From assembly GCA_014529385.2 (NCBI GenBank), contig CM043959.1:4707045-4771044 (forward strand): a DNA stretch of 64,000 nt. The letters are read 5' to 3'. Every line of letters begins with the position of its first letter. Within the stretch, counting starts at the first letter, position 1. The notes beneath the pieces are model-generated. The model was not told the origin of the DNA. It saw nothing but the letters and a program-made list of their open reading frames with translations, and ran no database searches. Positions 1-11,810 of this stretch are shown one piece after another. The translations under genes and the position numbers were made by a program. Origin of the DNA: Adiantum capillus-veneris (lineage: Eukaryota > Streptophyta > Polypodiopsida > Polypodiales > Pteridaceae).

Positions 1-904
1 CCTCTCAGTTAGCAGATTGACCAAACGGGCGCCCACCTGGCCAAGCACGTATCCAAACACCACATTTGTACTCTATTATTTTTCTGAGCTACTATAGTGA
101 TACTCTGTGTAAATCCTGATTCCAAAGTAGTAGGTCAATTCCTTGATATGTAATTCTTTCATGCCATTTGTAAAAGTCCATGTGAGTCAACCCACTGGCC
201 ATTTAGAAATCCCTAGGTATAAAGGCCAATATCCTTAATGTGAGAGGAGGCTTATCGTTTGGAGAAGAAGGAGCTTTGCAAAACATACGCTCAAGCTACG
301 AAGCTATTCCAACTGGTAATCAAATTTTCTAATGACTGGGTAATGCGTTCTCAATTCCAAAACTTTCCTTGTGTTCCTCTCTCTTTGCTGTTTCATTCAA
401 GTGTAAGCATTGTCAATTTTGTTGAGGTTTGCGACTACACATTAGTGAACCTAATCATCACATTTGAGTGCTTAGATCACTATTTTTTGATATTTTGACC
501 ATAGGAGAGTGTTCCTAGACCATAGGGTGGCATTTTTGGCATGTTTTGTTGTAGTTTCCATGACCTTTTTCATGATGGATTGTGATTTTGGTACCTTGTT
601 GGATTGCAACCATACTTGGTAGGATAGTGTCCCTAGGTGTCTTTGAACTCCTCTTAAAGCATTTCAAGTCCGTTCGAGTGCTCAAATGGCGTGATGACCT
701 AGAGAAGTGAGAAAGGACATAGGCAAATTTTTTTGATCATTGAGTGGTGGTTTTCTTGTTGAGTTGGTGTGTTTTCTTGTTAGGTTTTCTTGAGATTGAC
801 AACCTCAAAGAGTCTCCGTGCCCCGAGTCACTTCCCTGAGTATTGACATTATATTAGTGCCAGATAGCTATGCTACAGACGTTCGTCGTGATGACTTGCT
901 AACA
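1..904 (+). repeat. 5' LTR of copy 1 (window edge may cut its start)
   Basis: The segment ends in TAACA directly before a primer-binding site, as a 5' LTR should. Its reverse complement is recognisably repeated at 12194-13045: both hold the stretch with CTCAAAGAGTCTCCGTGCCCC and the stretch around the flanks of positions 490-620. A TATA-like TATAAAGG lies near 217-224. The exact 5' end cannot be fixed because the window starts there. Confidence 0.7.
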
Positions 905-905
905 T

Positions 906-923
906 TGGCGCCGTTGTCGAGGA
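906..923 (+). other. Primer-binding site, tRNA-Asp type
   Basis: TGGCGCCGTTGTCGAGGA starts one base after the LTR end. It differs at two positions from TGGCGCCGTTGCCGGGGA, the complement of the 3' end of plant tRNA-Asp used by Athila-type elements (known family feature). It fixes the element's strand and the LTR boundary. Confidence 0.75.
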
Positions 924-1311
924 TAATGATCCTCAGATGTTGAGTGACCTAGTGCGTATTTAGAGCGTTCTCTTTCAAAGATTTTTCTTTCTATTCCACT
1001 TACACCTTATCACTGAAGCAGCTAGACACGGGTTTTAATGCTTGGTAGAGTCTAGAAGTAGAGGACTTTCTAGGACTATTCTTGAGAGGTAAAGAGAGTT
1101 GTGAGTGAGATAGCCATGATCAACTTTGCTTGAAAGAAAAACTCCAAAATCACATCAGAATTGGTTGATAGGACAAAAATAGGAAAACAGGCATTTTAAA
1201 CACAAAATTTGGGGTTTTGCAACTTTTTGGGATTCAAATTAAAAAAAAAGTGAAAATATGACATCCAATGTGTAGGCATACTATGGAAAAACTTTCATGT
1301 TCAGATGTGGT

Positions 1312-2943
1312 GGGACATGGATCACGATCCATGTCCCCCTTGACCATCTTGAGTTGAGATTTGACCGGTAGGTAGCTGATACCATTTGGAACAACTTTCC
1401 CAAAAGGCAGCAGAACAAAAAATTTTAAAATCTGTGTCAAAATAGCCAAACACAAGAACTAGTGAAAAGTCACAGGGTAGACAGAAAAACTTGCTTTTGA
1501 CTAAGAAAAAGTTGTCCAAATTCATAAAGAGATGGTGGAGTAGACTATTGATACTATCAGTACTCAGCAAGCCAAAATTGGTGTCAGATCTGATGAAACA
1601 TGGATCGTGATCCATGGCGCCCGTGTGAATTTTTGGATAGAAATTACACCAGCGTGTAGCAAATTTTTCTTGACCTAATCAAGTTCAAGTCACGCAAAAA
1701 ACCATATAGCACAAATCAGGGGACCAAGGGAAAACTGTGAGTCAAGTTTCATCACTTTTGACGAAAGGGTACATGGATTGCGATCCACCATTGTCACAAA
1801 CTGAGGCCAAACTTGCACCATAACTAGAGCACATCACAGGGAGTCAGTGGTATGTTTAAAACTGAATTTGGATATCAAAATCCAAGCCAAAAACCCAAAA
1901 CAACGAAGTATTTTCACAAAGTGCTAGAACTGACCTAATTTTCAATCAAAAGGTCCATTTTCAAAAAGATATAATGCCATAGGACCTACTAGTCATGCTA
2001 ATTTTGATGGTACCAAGAGAATTCAATTTGGCATTAGGAAGAGAATGGGGTCTAAGAGGGCCTCTTTATTTGGCAGTTTAAGGGAGTCAAACTTCTAGTA
2101 TTAAGAAAGCAATCAAAGAACAACTTTTAAATTCAAACAGAAAAAATGGCTAGTATATTTAAATTCAAATTTTCCTCCCAAAAATAAAATCTAGCGGTCA
2201 AAACTATAGCATGTAACATATTTACGGAAAGAGCCTGGCATGTAGATTACAAATCTATAATCTACGCTCAAATCAAAGATTGTATGTAGGAGTTATGGAA
2301 AGACGAAAATCATAAAGTTGTCCACCCCTTCTTTTTGGTTTAGGGGGGGGTGGGGGGGTGGGGGGGAGTGTATCCTTTGGCCACTCTTACACCTCTCCTA
2401 CACACCCACCATTCTTGCACACATGGCATACACCTATTCATTAAAATGTTGATCACCTCCATAATCTTATGGCAAATAAAGAGGCCCTCTTGGAGCCCAT
2501 CCTCTTCCTAATGGGCTCGAAACATGGATCACAAACCATTGCCCCATAGTGATAGATTGACCTAAAAGTTTCTAGGTCAATAGTGCATACATAAGGAAAC
2601 ATACTCCCAAATCCAATGTTGGAAAAAAATTAGCAAATTTGGGTCAAAAGGGAGCAAAACAGGTGACATACTAAAAAACACAGTGCATACATAGTATTGG
2701 CAATTTAACCTATCAAAACATTTCCAAATTCAAAAAAAGTTGAGATTTAGCTTGTGAACATAGTGAGGAGTAACAAGCTGCCAAGAAATCAAGTCTAGAT
2801 GTGGTGGAACATGGACCGCAATCCATGCCCCCCAGCCTTTGAATTTGATGAAAATTGGTACAGAACCTGTATATGAATTGGTTTACATACTATCAAAATT
2901 TCAAGAAAAAATTTGACAGGGGGTCATGGATTGCGATCCATGT
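1312..2943. repeat. Array of six near-perfect palindromes in the copy-1 leader
   Basis: Variants of the 20-bp palindrome ACATGGATCGCGATCCATGT occur at 1315-1334, 1598-1617, 1771-1790, 2522-2541, 2809-2828 and 2924-2943. The first extends to a 26-bp palindrome (1312-1337). Start-to-start steps are 283, 173, 751, 287 and 115; the 751 step contains the 482-bp MITE and becomes 269 without it. The flanks are loosely alike, suggesting an old tandem repeat of about 280 bp. Function unknown. Confidence 0.8.
2032..2513. mobile_element. 482-bp MITE, non-autonomous relative of the 8.9-kb transposon
   Basis: Terminal inverted repeats of about 43 bp: left 2032-2074, right 2471-2513, both starting CATTAGGAAG on their own strand and containing AGAGGGCCTCTTTATTTG. 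The same TIR bounds 21924-30828. Inside the right TIR about 120 bp also resemble the right end of the large element, including GCCATGTG and AATGGTGGGT. No coding capacity; a G-rich run lies at 2341-2367. A clear target-site duplication is not visible. It interrupts the palindrome array of the host element. Confidence 0.75.
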
Positions 2944-3653
2944 ACCTCTTCATAACGGGAATATTTGAGTTGATGAGTTTATAGACATACTTGAGTACAT
3001 CTCAAATCTCAAGTTTGAGCTAAAAATACCTTTAAGAGATCAAGATACAAGCCAAAGTCCATGTGTCCTGGTCTCGAGACTGTTTTGAGTGCTATTTCAA
3101 GTGCAGTTCACTAAAATTGCTCTAACTTTTGATACACAGCTCCAAATTGAGACATAGATAGCCAAGAAGAAAGCTTGGTTTTGAAGCTGAATTTTTTCAG
3201 GTTTCCTAATTCCAAACATTTATGGTATTCAAAGACCAATTTCCAAATACCAAAGGACCACAAAGACCTAACTTCTGAGAGACCTCACCAGGGGAAAAAA
3301 GGGATAAGTGCACTAAGCCAAGGTGGGTTTGTCAGAGACTATCTTGAGATTCTTGAGTGAGCCTTAACCATGACAAATCATCCACCACTAGGGCTTTCTA
3401 CTCAACTCAAAGATATCCATCTAGAGGAGAGGCATCCTTTGATAAAAAAATGAAATGTGAGATTCATCAAAACCAATGAAGCCACGAGAGTTTCGACAGA
3501 TTATTATCATGAGAGATTATATACAAGGGTACTCCAGTCTCTACTTACTTTCAATAAAAAACGATGATAAAGCACATATCAAAGAGGGTTCCACCAAGAT
3601 TTTCTCCAAGATGAGAGGAGAGAGCGAGAGACATCTTTCCAAGAGAACATGAA

Positions 3654-4118
3654 TTGGTTAGATTGGTGACTGAACCACAACAACTAAGACCACATCACGT
3701 GGCCCAATGTGGCTTACTAGAAAATGTGATAGTCAACTCTTGTGGTATTGAGTACAAACACACTTTTGCCATTGTATACTTTGAAAAGAAACTCAATTAT
3801 GAAATCATTCTGGGGAGACCATTCATGAGACAAATACAATTGATCCAGGATTAAGGAAATGATTATCTTTACCCAAAACAAGTGGGAGAAGTTACAGGAG
3901 TAAATTTAAAGGACCATTCTTACAAGGATGTCTTGAGGAAACCTCTACAAAAATTGGACTCTGAAATCTCAGCAAAGACTAAACTGCCATCATGGATACA
4001 AAAAGAGACTCCAATTTAGATGTGTGGGGCTTTTGAGTCGCACAGTTTATGATGGAAAGACTTCATCTTAGACAGAGAAGTGAATGATGCAGAATACATA
4101 CCTGAACCATTCCCTTAA
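3654..4118 (+). pseudogene. Retropepsin (protease) remnant of copy 1
   Basis: The reading frame at 3654-3854 encodes SCGIEYKHTF and later ILGRPFMRQ, which align with SCGIEYEHTF and ILGRPFMRQ in the protease of the 18.5-kb element (46102-47130). ILGRP is the typical C-terminal motif of a Ty3/gypsy aspartic protease. The upstream half with the catalytic Asp is not recognisable. A stop at 3852 interrupts the frame, but the conserved segment continues to about 4118 with further stops. Confidence 0.65.
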
Positions 4119-4121
4119 CAT

Positions 4122-4553
4122 TTGTTTGAACCCTTTGAGTGGACTCAAATTTTAGCCACCATGCATTTATGTGTTAACAAATCTACACCCACACACTTTT
4201 GTGATGAGGGTGGCTATGACATATTTCCTATCCATATGGTATTTATTGAAATGATCAAGGATCAACAAGGCTTCTTTGATTACTACTACGACTCCATGGA
4301 TGAGTTGGAAGAAGAAACACTTCCAAAAGAGGGATTTGACTCTGAAAAAGAACACATAAGAGAAAAACTTCTACTCAAAAGAGGAGAAGATTTTTTTTTG
4401 AATTTCCAAACGTGCATCGTAGACACCAAGATATCAAAGAAAACAAGAAAAAAACATAAAAAGGCTAACATCAAAACCCACAATGGAAAACAAAACTCAA
4501 TTCTTGATGAAAGTGGATGCAATGAACTGCATGAAGACAAGATAATAGGATGA
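4122..4553 (+). pseudogene. Protease-RT linker remnant of copy 1
   Basis: An open stretch of 143 codons starting FEPFEWTQILAT, matching the segment after the protease in the 18.5-kb element, where the text reads EPL, a stop, then WTHILAT (47120-47150). The second half is acidic then lysine-rich, again like 47215-47655. No enzymatic motif is visible. It is probably a spacer of the polyprotein rather than a separate gene. Confidence 0.55.
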
Positions 4554-4904
4554 TATTCACATACAAAAAAAAGTAGATCAACAAACCAAAACAAAACAAA
4601 AATTGGGTAAGATTGATAAAACTAATTGCTAAAACGGACCTTGGAAGAATTCTGGACTGTAGAGATGGAATTTGAAAGTGATAAACTAGGAGCAATTAGT
4701 GTTCTATCTCATTACAAAAATTTCACTTTGCAAGTTCAACAAATCATTGTTGAGCAACCCTTGTGACAATAAAAAGAACCAGGGAAATCGTAAGAGGGAC
4801 CTAATAAAGCCAAACAAATTGACCTTGCAAAACCTGGAGAAGAGGCCCGGATACATCACTACAGATCTACTGCGAGAAGAGGAATAGATTTTCATTCAAA
4901 TGTT

Positions 4905-6290
4905 AAAAGAGTATAGGATATCTTTGCTTTGTCCTATAAAGACCTCAAGGGAGTGGATCCTGAAATAGATGATGCTAAATCGAGCAGACAATGACCATAC
5001 ACCTACAATGAGACCTTTGCTAAAAAGATCAAGGAAGAGATCAAGAAGATCAAAGATGCCGAGTTCATCTATGAAATAGAACACACTGATTGGGTATCAT
5101 CTATCATGGTAGTGCCAAAAAAGAATTGCAAACTTAGAGTGTGTGTTAACCTTAAGAAGGTGAACGTAGCCACTATACGAAATAATTATCCTCTTGCTAT
5201 CACAAACCATGTGCTAGAACAAGTAGCTAGCAATGAAGCTTATAATTTCCAGGATGGATTCTCTGGTTACAACTAATTGAACATAGACCCCAAAGATTAA
5301 CATAAAATATATTTTTGCCACGGAATGGGAATTTTTTGCATATAGGGTCATGCACCAATGCTGCAACATTCCAAAGACAATGAGTCATTCTTTTAAGGAA
5401 TATCTATGGAATTTCCTAGAAGTATACATGGATGAACTTTGTGTACACTCTACAAAAAGAGAGAGTCATTTCAAACATTTACGGTGTGTCTTTGAGAAAT
5501 GACGTCTATATAGGATCTCTTTAAATCTTGTAAAATTTGTATTTATGGTTAAACAAGGAAAAATTCTTGGACATATTGTATAAGAAATGGTATTACCACA
5601 AACATGGAGAAGGTGGCACTAATTGCTGAAATGGCTAGACCTAGAAACATCAAGGAAGTTGAGGAATTTATGAGATGTTGTGGGTATTACCGTAGATTTA
5701 TCTAAATGTATGCAATCCCAACTAAACTCACATATATCCTTATAACTCATTTTGAGTGAGTAGATGAATGCAAGGAGTCATTCTAGAAGCTTAAACAAGC
5801 TTTAACCGCAACACCAATAGTAAAGACTCCAAACTAGAACAAAGTTTTCCATGTGTAAGTAGAAGCTTCAAAATGTTGCTCTTGGTTGTATATTAGCTCA
5901 GCCAAGAGAGGGAACTATGGATTTTCCTATCTTATGCAGCCATACAGCTAAACCTAGCAGAAAATAATTACACAACCACTAAAAGGAAAGGTCTTGGAAT
6001 GGTGTACTTAGTCACAAAATTACAACATTACTCTGTAGCTACCAAGTTTTTTGTTTTTTGTGGATCATCAAGCCTTACTCTATTCGGTGAACAAGCCATG
6101 AAATACAAGAAGAATTATGAGGTGGTTCATCATCCTACTCGAATTTGACTTCCAGTGGTAGTAAAAAAGGGCAGCACGTACCAAAGAACAGATCATTTGT
6201 CAAGGATGACCTTAAGGGAAGCACCAAAGGGGGTAGATGATGATTTACTAGATTCTTATTGTTTCTCTGAGGAAATGATCCGTAGATGGT
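4905..6290 (+). pseudogene. Reverse transcriptase and RNase H remnant of copy 1
   Basis: Pieces of a Ty3/gypsy RT are readable in several frames: EFIYEIEHTDWV near 5060, VVPKKN near 5110, then NNYPLA and DGFSGYN near 5180-5270. The catalytic loop at about 5426-5437 reads YMDE instead of YMDD. RNase H follows from about 5760 (ECKESF region, then TTKRKGLGMVYLV). Many stops and shifts; certainly inactive. The closest match in the window is 47806-49209. Confidence 0.7.
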
Positions 6291-6310
6291 GGTAAGATCT
6301 TGTATCCCTA

Positions 6311-6900
6311 ATGACCATAGTGCAAGTAGATTCCCAAATACTGCTTCCTATTACACCACGATTGATAGAGAAATCTGCTCTATATCAGTTGCGGGTTGGA
6401 AGACTATATAAGAAGAACAAGGATGGAATTTTGCTATTGTGCATCAACCTAGAGGAACACGAACCTCATTTGAGTCAAGCTCATACTCTGGTGATGGGAC
6501 TCCATTTTGCAAAAGACCAAACCCTATGACAATTGACTTGGCTAGGGGTTTATTGGCCTACCATGAAAAAAGACATTCATGATTACATGAACAATTTTAT
6601 CAATGTAAATAAATATTTTCCATACCCCATGCCATGTTATTTCAAATTTTGCTGACACCACATTCGAGTAGATATCTGACTAAAAGAACAAGTTCCTAGA
6701 AGATATGAGTAAACTTGGCTCTAGTTTACTCCTTAAAACAACATATATCCAAGTTAAAGAAAAAGGGGCACAATCCTTTTGTCATTAATCATGTTCCACC
6801 AAGTGGTGCCATCAAACTAGCTATATTAGATGGCGAAATCATGGAAAATTGGATTAGTGGATCTTGAATTTGTAAATACCATCTACCTTTGACTGATGAC
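6311..6900 (+). pseudogene. Integrase remnant of copy 1, catalytic core absent
   Basis: 6311-6600 matches the integrase N-terminal zinc-binding region (LLCINLEEHE, then LGVYWPTMKKDIHDY after a shift). From about 6715 the sequence continues with the integrase C-terminal region (SLKQHISKLKKKG, then PPSGAIKLAILDG), matching 50440-50560. The DDE catalytic core that should lie between is gone. The 18.5-kb element lacks its core too, but with a different breakpoint. Confidence 0.6.
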
Positions 6901-7905
6901 CTTTTGTAAATAATGCATGCAACTAAGGAGCGTAAGCTTAAACAAGAGCAGGTGGTTGAGGAAGCCCAAGAGGAAGCACACATTTGGGTTTTGGAATGGA
7001 AAGCATCAAGGCAATAGATTCCTGAAGTTCTAACCCTCAATACCCTTGAGATTCAACCCCTAGTAGATAATGAGGTAGAGACCGATGATGAATGGCAGGA
7101 TGGATTGGACATGTGTATAGCCATAACCCTGAAGGATGGGTTTAAAGTCAATGCACTAGCTAATACAAGTGCACAACTTAAGGCGATCAATTATACAACG
7201 TACAAAAAAGAAGCAACCCAACCATTTGAACATTGCAAAGCACAAGTGAAAGGATGCCATGAAGATCTAATACCAACATTGACGTCTTTGTGCACGGATT
7301 TCTATGCTCATACACCTTCGTTTTCATTCCAAATGAGCATATAAATGAAGATATGGTGCTTGGAGTTCCATAGATGTGCACCTAGAAAGCAGTCCAAGAC
7401 TGAGCTGACAAAGTTCTTGAATTAACCCTCTAGGGCAAAAAGTTACGAGTGTCGTTTGCTCATATCCATGAAGAATGGGAAGCTTCCCTCCACACTCCAT
7501 AGCTCACCAACCCAAGTCTTATGTCTGCTCTTCGACATCAAATTCATCCGCACCACACCGGCATGCAAAGGAACATGCAATTTTGGGTACCCAATACCCA
7601 AATTTCTACCAATCCTACACAAATTTGGGTGCCTAAAAATCTACTGCACACTAAGAAGATTAAAATGCACCTAGGTGGAACCAAGAGCAAAGCTCATTTG
7701 ATGCTCCACATGTGGGAAATCGGCTTGGATGGCCAAAAAGAATCATTTTTGACCTACGACCACAAATCAACTCCGAATTGGATGAAACTTGATAGGCTAG
7801 GTCAAGATGACCTATGGGAGGGGCCCATATGCCTGGAGTGCAAGAAACAACTGCCAGAGTGTGCAAGGTCCAAAAACCACATATCAAGTTCCAAGAGGTG
7901 TTAGC
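6901..7905 (+). pseudogene. Polyprotein C-terminal extension of copy 1 (second protease-like and W-x-P-K region)
   Basis: Counterpart of 50586-51887. The lysine/glutamine-rich start (6910-7000) matches, then 7105-7344 aligns weakly with the retropepsin-like part (VNALANTSAQL versus ARALLDSGAQTNL), so the DSG motif is lost here. 7521-7700 carries FWVPN and QIWVPKNLL, matching the repeated W-x-P-K motifs of the other copy. Multiple stops; not functional. Confidence 0.5.
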
Positions 7906-8860
7906 AAATAAAAAGAAGACCAAGTAGGATCCAAGTATTACTTGCTAAGACTATAAGACAACTTGTGGATCATCAAACTTGCGTTTGGCCAACTTTTTCA
8001 TTATAGGAAGTTAATTGCAATTAATAGGCTAAATTTGACATATGTTTGCAATTTTTCAATATAGTACTCTCTCACACATTGAGTTCAGGACAAAAGCCCA
8101 CTTAGTGCACAAAAATCACATGCTCACTAACTCCAAGACAAAAAAACACACTTACTTTGCACCAAAGCCAAAATTTGACACAAAACACAACTTAAGTGTC
8201 CAAGAATAATCAAACCACATTCAGTGTTGTGGGACATCATGACCAAACATCCCATAACTTCAAAGTGCCAAAAAGGCAACAAAAATTGAACCTAGCTTTT
8301 AATCACCATTAATAGCTCAAGAGTATAATGATAAGACTCATAAAATTTTGGTCCTCACCTGCTCCTACATACCCTCACTAGCCCACACATCAATTTTTAA
8401 TCCAAATGGACATTCCAAAATTGTGCATCATCCCATTTTCATTTTCAAAGACCTTCAAGCCAAAAACTGATCAAAATCTGATCTTTTTGCATCCAAATGT
8501 TTCTTAAAGTGAAATCCTATCATTGTCCAATATCTTCCACGTAAGTGCACATGCAAACCCCAAAAATGGAGCTTAATTGGTGAAGTAGCTTTTAATTGCG
8601 ATTAATAGCCCATTATACAATTTTTTGACCAAGTGTTTTGAAAAGTTTCACAAATTTGTTTCTATAGCTTTTGGTGATGATATTTTCAGCTTTTAACTTC
8701 AGAATGGTCACTCTCAATTCAAGTGGGACAAAATGCTATACTTTGATTCTTAAATGCACCTAATCATAAACTTTCTGTATTCTTGCACCCAAGATCAATG
8801 CAAATCTTGCCAAGATCAAGAAAGAAAAAGTTCATGAAGCAGTGATTGCAAGAGCTACCC
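7906..8860. repeat. Gap with three palindromes at about 290-bp spacing
   Basis: No gene is visible. TTAATTGCAATTAA (8011-8024), TTAATCACCATTAA (8299-8312) and TTAATTGCGATTAA (8592-8605) recur at steps of 288 and 293 bp within the wider motif CTTTTAATnnnnATTAATAGCC. The position is the counterpart of the second palindrome array of the 18.5-kb element (53524-54537), but the palindrome sequence is unrelated. Confidence 0.65.
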
Positions 8861-10710
8861 CCTATCAACTGCAATAAGAGTCCACAGGGTTCAGAAAGAA
8901 GACCTATGAAGGAGAAGACCTACTTGAGAAACATCATGCGGACATCTTCCATGGAACCTTCAAGACACGAAAAGGGAAGACAGTGGAATGTAACTAATGC
9001 AAGAGAGATATATGATGTAGCATAGGTGCCTGAATTGGCCGAAGCACACAGGCAACTTGGATTACTAGAATAATTGCCACCATCAGGAGTGGATTTTAAA
9101 AGGGCGTATGAAATCCAAAGCTCCATTCAAGAGGATGGCACAACTAGACTAATGGATCCAACATGACAAGCAGTAGAAGTACAATTACCAAGGAAATTAT
9201 CACAGAAGCCCTAAAGCTACCCACAATAGGAAAACATTTGAGGTAAAGGGAAAAGAAAAGGATAGGTGTTTCTCCAAATATACACCAGCAACAACATTTG
9301 CTAATACGGTCCATAAACCAGCTAAAGACCCGGCGTGTCTATGCTCTCAACATTTCCATTTCATAGCAAAGAATCCAAGCAGATACACAATTCCAAACCA
9401 TGTAGTGGCCTCGACTTTTACAATAATTTTGAAGAACAAATTATCGACACTGCTCGACCATGCCCAATATGTCCTCAATGCACTCAAGGAAACAAAAAAG
9501 AGCACATGCATCAAGTATTTTCTCCTCACAAGGATAGCCTACCATGCGATGGGAATGACACATAACTTACCACCTGCGCTTGACTAGAATACAAGGCTCA
9601 TCACTCAAGTCAAGAATGAGGAGGAAAAACAATAAGATTAGGAAGGACAAGCACCTAAATTGAGGGATCAACCAAGGGAAAGACCTTGCCCTCTAAAGAC
9701 GCAAGTGAAGCAAGTGATGAAGAGCAAAAAAGTGAATTTGACGAGGATAAAGCTTCATAAAGTGCATCTAAACCCTTGGAGAATGAAGAAGAAAAGAAAA
9801 GAAAGGCAAAGGGAAAACAAAAATTGGAAGAACCTGCATCAAAAATAAGAAAATTGCTAACATTTGTCATGATTGAAGAGCTGGCCCAAAGAGCCCCCCG
9901 CCTCAAAAGGTAAAGAGAATCCTTTAAAAGGGAAAGGGGCTTCGTAGAAGACTTTGAAGAATTTTGGAAACTAAAGCCGTTTAAGCTTCAGAAAAAAATC
10001 CTATGTACCATTCTGGTCAAGATCTTGACTCCATACCTTGAACAAATCTACGAGAAGAGATAAAAAGTACAAGAGAAAGGTCTAGCAAGAGCCATCATTT
10101 GTCCTTCACTTCCTTCCAAAGCTCAAGAAACCACAAGTTCCCCCTTTCCCATCAATGAGACACAACCACATGAAGAAACCTTGATTGAAAAGAATCAAGG
10201 TCCTAAACAAGCAGCTCAAGAAGAAATACTTGAAGAGGAAACAACACAAGAGATACATCAAGTGAGTCAATAAACGATGAAAATAGAAGTAGCAGTGGAG
10301 ATATAAAAAGTGCCAAAGAAACCGCCACAGGAAGTTGAAATAGAAGCTGGACCAATTACCAAGCTTTGATAGAGGCAACACTAGAGAAAGTGGCTGAAGA
10401 TAAAGATGAACAACAAGAAGAATCCTCCACATCTAGAGAAAAAGGCTTAGAAGACATCAACGAGTACACTCACTAGGCACGTTAGATTTTAGAGAAACTA
10501 AAGAGTGAAGTGTACCGCTGACAAAATCACATCCAACTTGTGACAATTAATCAACAACTACTAGAAAATAGAATACAAGTTATAGACGCACTTCTAGAAG
10601 AGTACAAGGTTGTGCATGAGACATCACAAGTAGAGACACAAAGGCTACAGGAGGCCAACACAAAGCAAAAAATGGAACACTATGAAATGACAAGCCTGGG
10701 GGGATTTCAT
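8861..10710 (+). pseudogene. Remnant of the downstream ORF (ORF3) of copy 1
   Basis: Recognised by alignment with 54596-57025: around 9405-9587 it reads ILKNKLSTLLDHAQYVLNAL, later LLTRIAYHAMG, against ILTRIAYEAIGA in the better copy. A lysine/glutamate-rich stretch (9600-10500) and a coiled-coil-like piece (10540-10690, NQQLLENRIQVIDALLEEYK) follow in the same order. Frames are broken throughout. Function of the family protein is unknown. Confidence 0.6.
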
Positions 10711-10712
10711 TC

Positions 10713-10838
10713 AGGATCACACCATAAATGATGCTCAAGATCACACCATAAAAGATGCTCAAGATCACACCATAAAAGATGCTCAAGGGCTGCAAACCTG
10801 GGGGTATTTCTTTCAAGATCACACCTTAAAAGATGCTC
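10713..10838 (+). repeat. 24-bp tandem repeat, about four units
   Basis: Units of 24 bp ending CACACCATAAAAGATGCTC occur at 10713-10736, 10737-10760, 10761-10784 and, after a 30-bp interruption, 10815-10838. The interruption repeats the sequence just before the first unit, so a larger duplication is also involved. It lies at the broken right end of the ORF3 remnant. Confidence 0.7.
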
Positions 10839-10921
10839 AAGATTATAGGAATTGAACGTCAACTATGTTGATGCTCAATGGTGACTAGATAGGCTACAAG
10901 TTGCCCTAGCCAAATTCCAGA

Positions 10922-10924
<3 letters not shown>

Positions 10925-11000
<76 letters not shown>
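10925..11000. repeat. (TA)n microsatellite
   Basis: About 76 bp of uninterrupted TA dinucleotides. It marks the right boundary of recognisable copy 1 and precedes a LINE fragment. Confidence 0.95.
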
Positions 11001-11005
<5 letters not shown>

Positions 11006-11039
11006 GCCACAAGCAATGTGTCTAAGGACATTGACTCTT

Positions 11040-11810
11040 AGTTTAATGGCAAGGTTGGAATGACTGAAGCATTGAAGAAGTAGCTAAATCAGAAATGGAG
11101 TCTTATCTCAAGCTCTAAACAATGGACATATAAATTTAAATGTGTGTGGAATTTTTCTATAGCCATCAAGCACATATTTTTGATGAGGTATATAATACAT
11201 CAAGGGGTTTGGACTAGATCGAAAGCATTAAGGTTTGGAGTCAGTGATGGAAAATGTTCAAGCTATAAGGGATCAATAGAAGATATATGTCATCTGTTGT
11301 TCTCATGGAAAGAGAACAAGCAAGCCATCACAATCCTATAGAAAGGAGGCTTCAACGCAATACCCAAATCCTAGGGGTACATGATCTTTTACGCGGTAAA
11401 TACAAGAATATGGACATCCCTCTTTGGAATATGTGGAGGGGTGTCACCATTTGATTCATTTAGAAAATAAAAATGACGGTATCTTTGATAAAATCCCCCT
11501 TCCCTTGTCTCAATTGAAGTTTGACCTGAAGCAAGCAACTGCGAAACTTTGTATGAAGATTAAGGATGCCAAAACCCCTCAAGGCTCTCAATCTGACATT
11601 CAAAGGCTATTTAGATGGCAACAATGGAGCTCAAAAATACCTTTGTATTATACCAGTTGAAGGCTTAGGATGAAACTAGTCATAATGGAGTTGTAATTCC
11701 TCCTCATGTTGGTAGAACCACCCCCTTATTGTGAGTTCTTTGTATCTGTTTCCTTCTTCATTAATCTAGTTTTTCACTCTTGTCAAAAAAGAAAAAACTA
11801 ACAAGTGATA
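11040..11810 (+). pseudogene. 3' end of a LINE (non-LTR) retrotransposon, zf-RVT region
   Basis: The frame at 11144-11341 reads RFGVSDGKCSSYKGSIED then ICHLLFSW. This matches the zinc-binding region that ends plant L1-type reverse transcriptases (zf-RVT), with the second and last cysteines replaced by Tyr and Trp. The downstream part has a typical LINE tail: TTGTGAGTTCTTTGTATC then AATCTAG, TTTTCAC and an A-rich end at about 11784-11798. It is 5'-truncated and inactive, as most LINE insertions are. Confidence 0.6.

Larger units (their letters stand above)
1..10915 (+). mobile_element. Decayed Athila-like Ty3/gypsy retrotransposon (copy 1)
   Basis: A plus-strand LTR retroelement recognised by order: LTR ending at 904, tRNA-Asp type primer-binding site, long leader, protease (3.65 kb), RT/RNase H (4.9-6.2 kb), integrase pieces (6.3-6.9 kb), a second protease-like and W-x-P-K region (7.1-7.9 kb), and a downstream ORF region (8.9-10.7 kb). 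Every part has a better preserved counterpart in the same order in the element at 40301-58837, so the two belong to one family. Gag is missing: leader-like DNA runs directly into the protease. Reading frames are full of stops and shifts, so it is a fossil. The right end is lost; a (TA)n tract and a LINE fragment follow. Lineage is inferred from the PBS and from the lack of a second RNase H. Confidence 0.75.
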
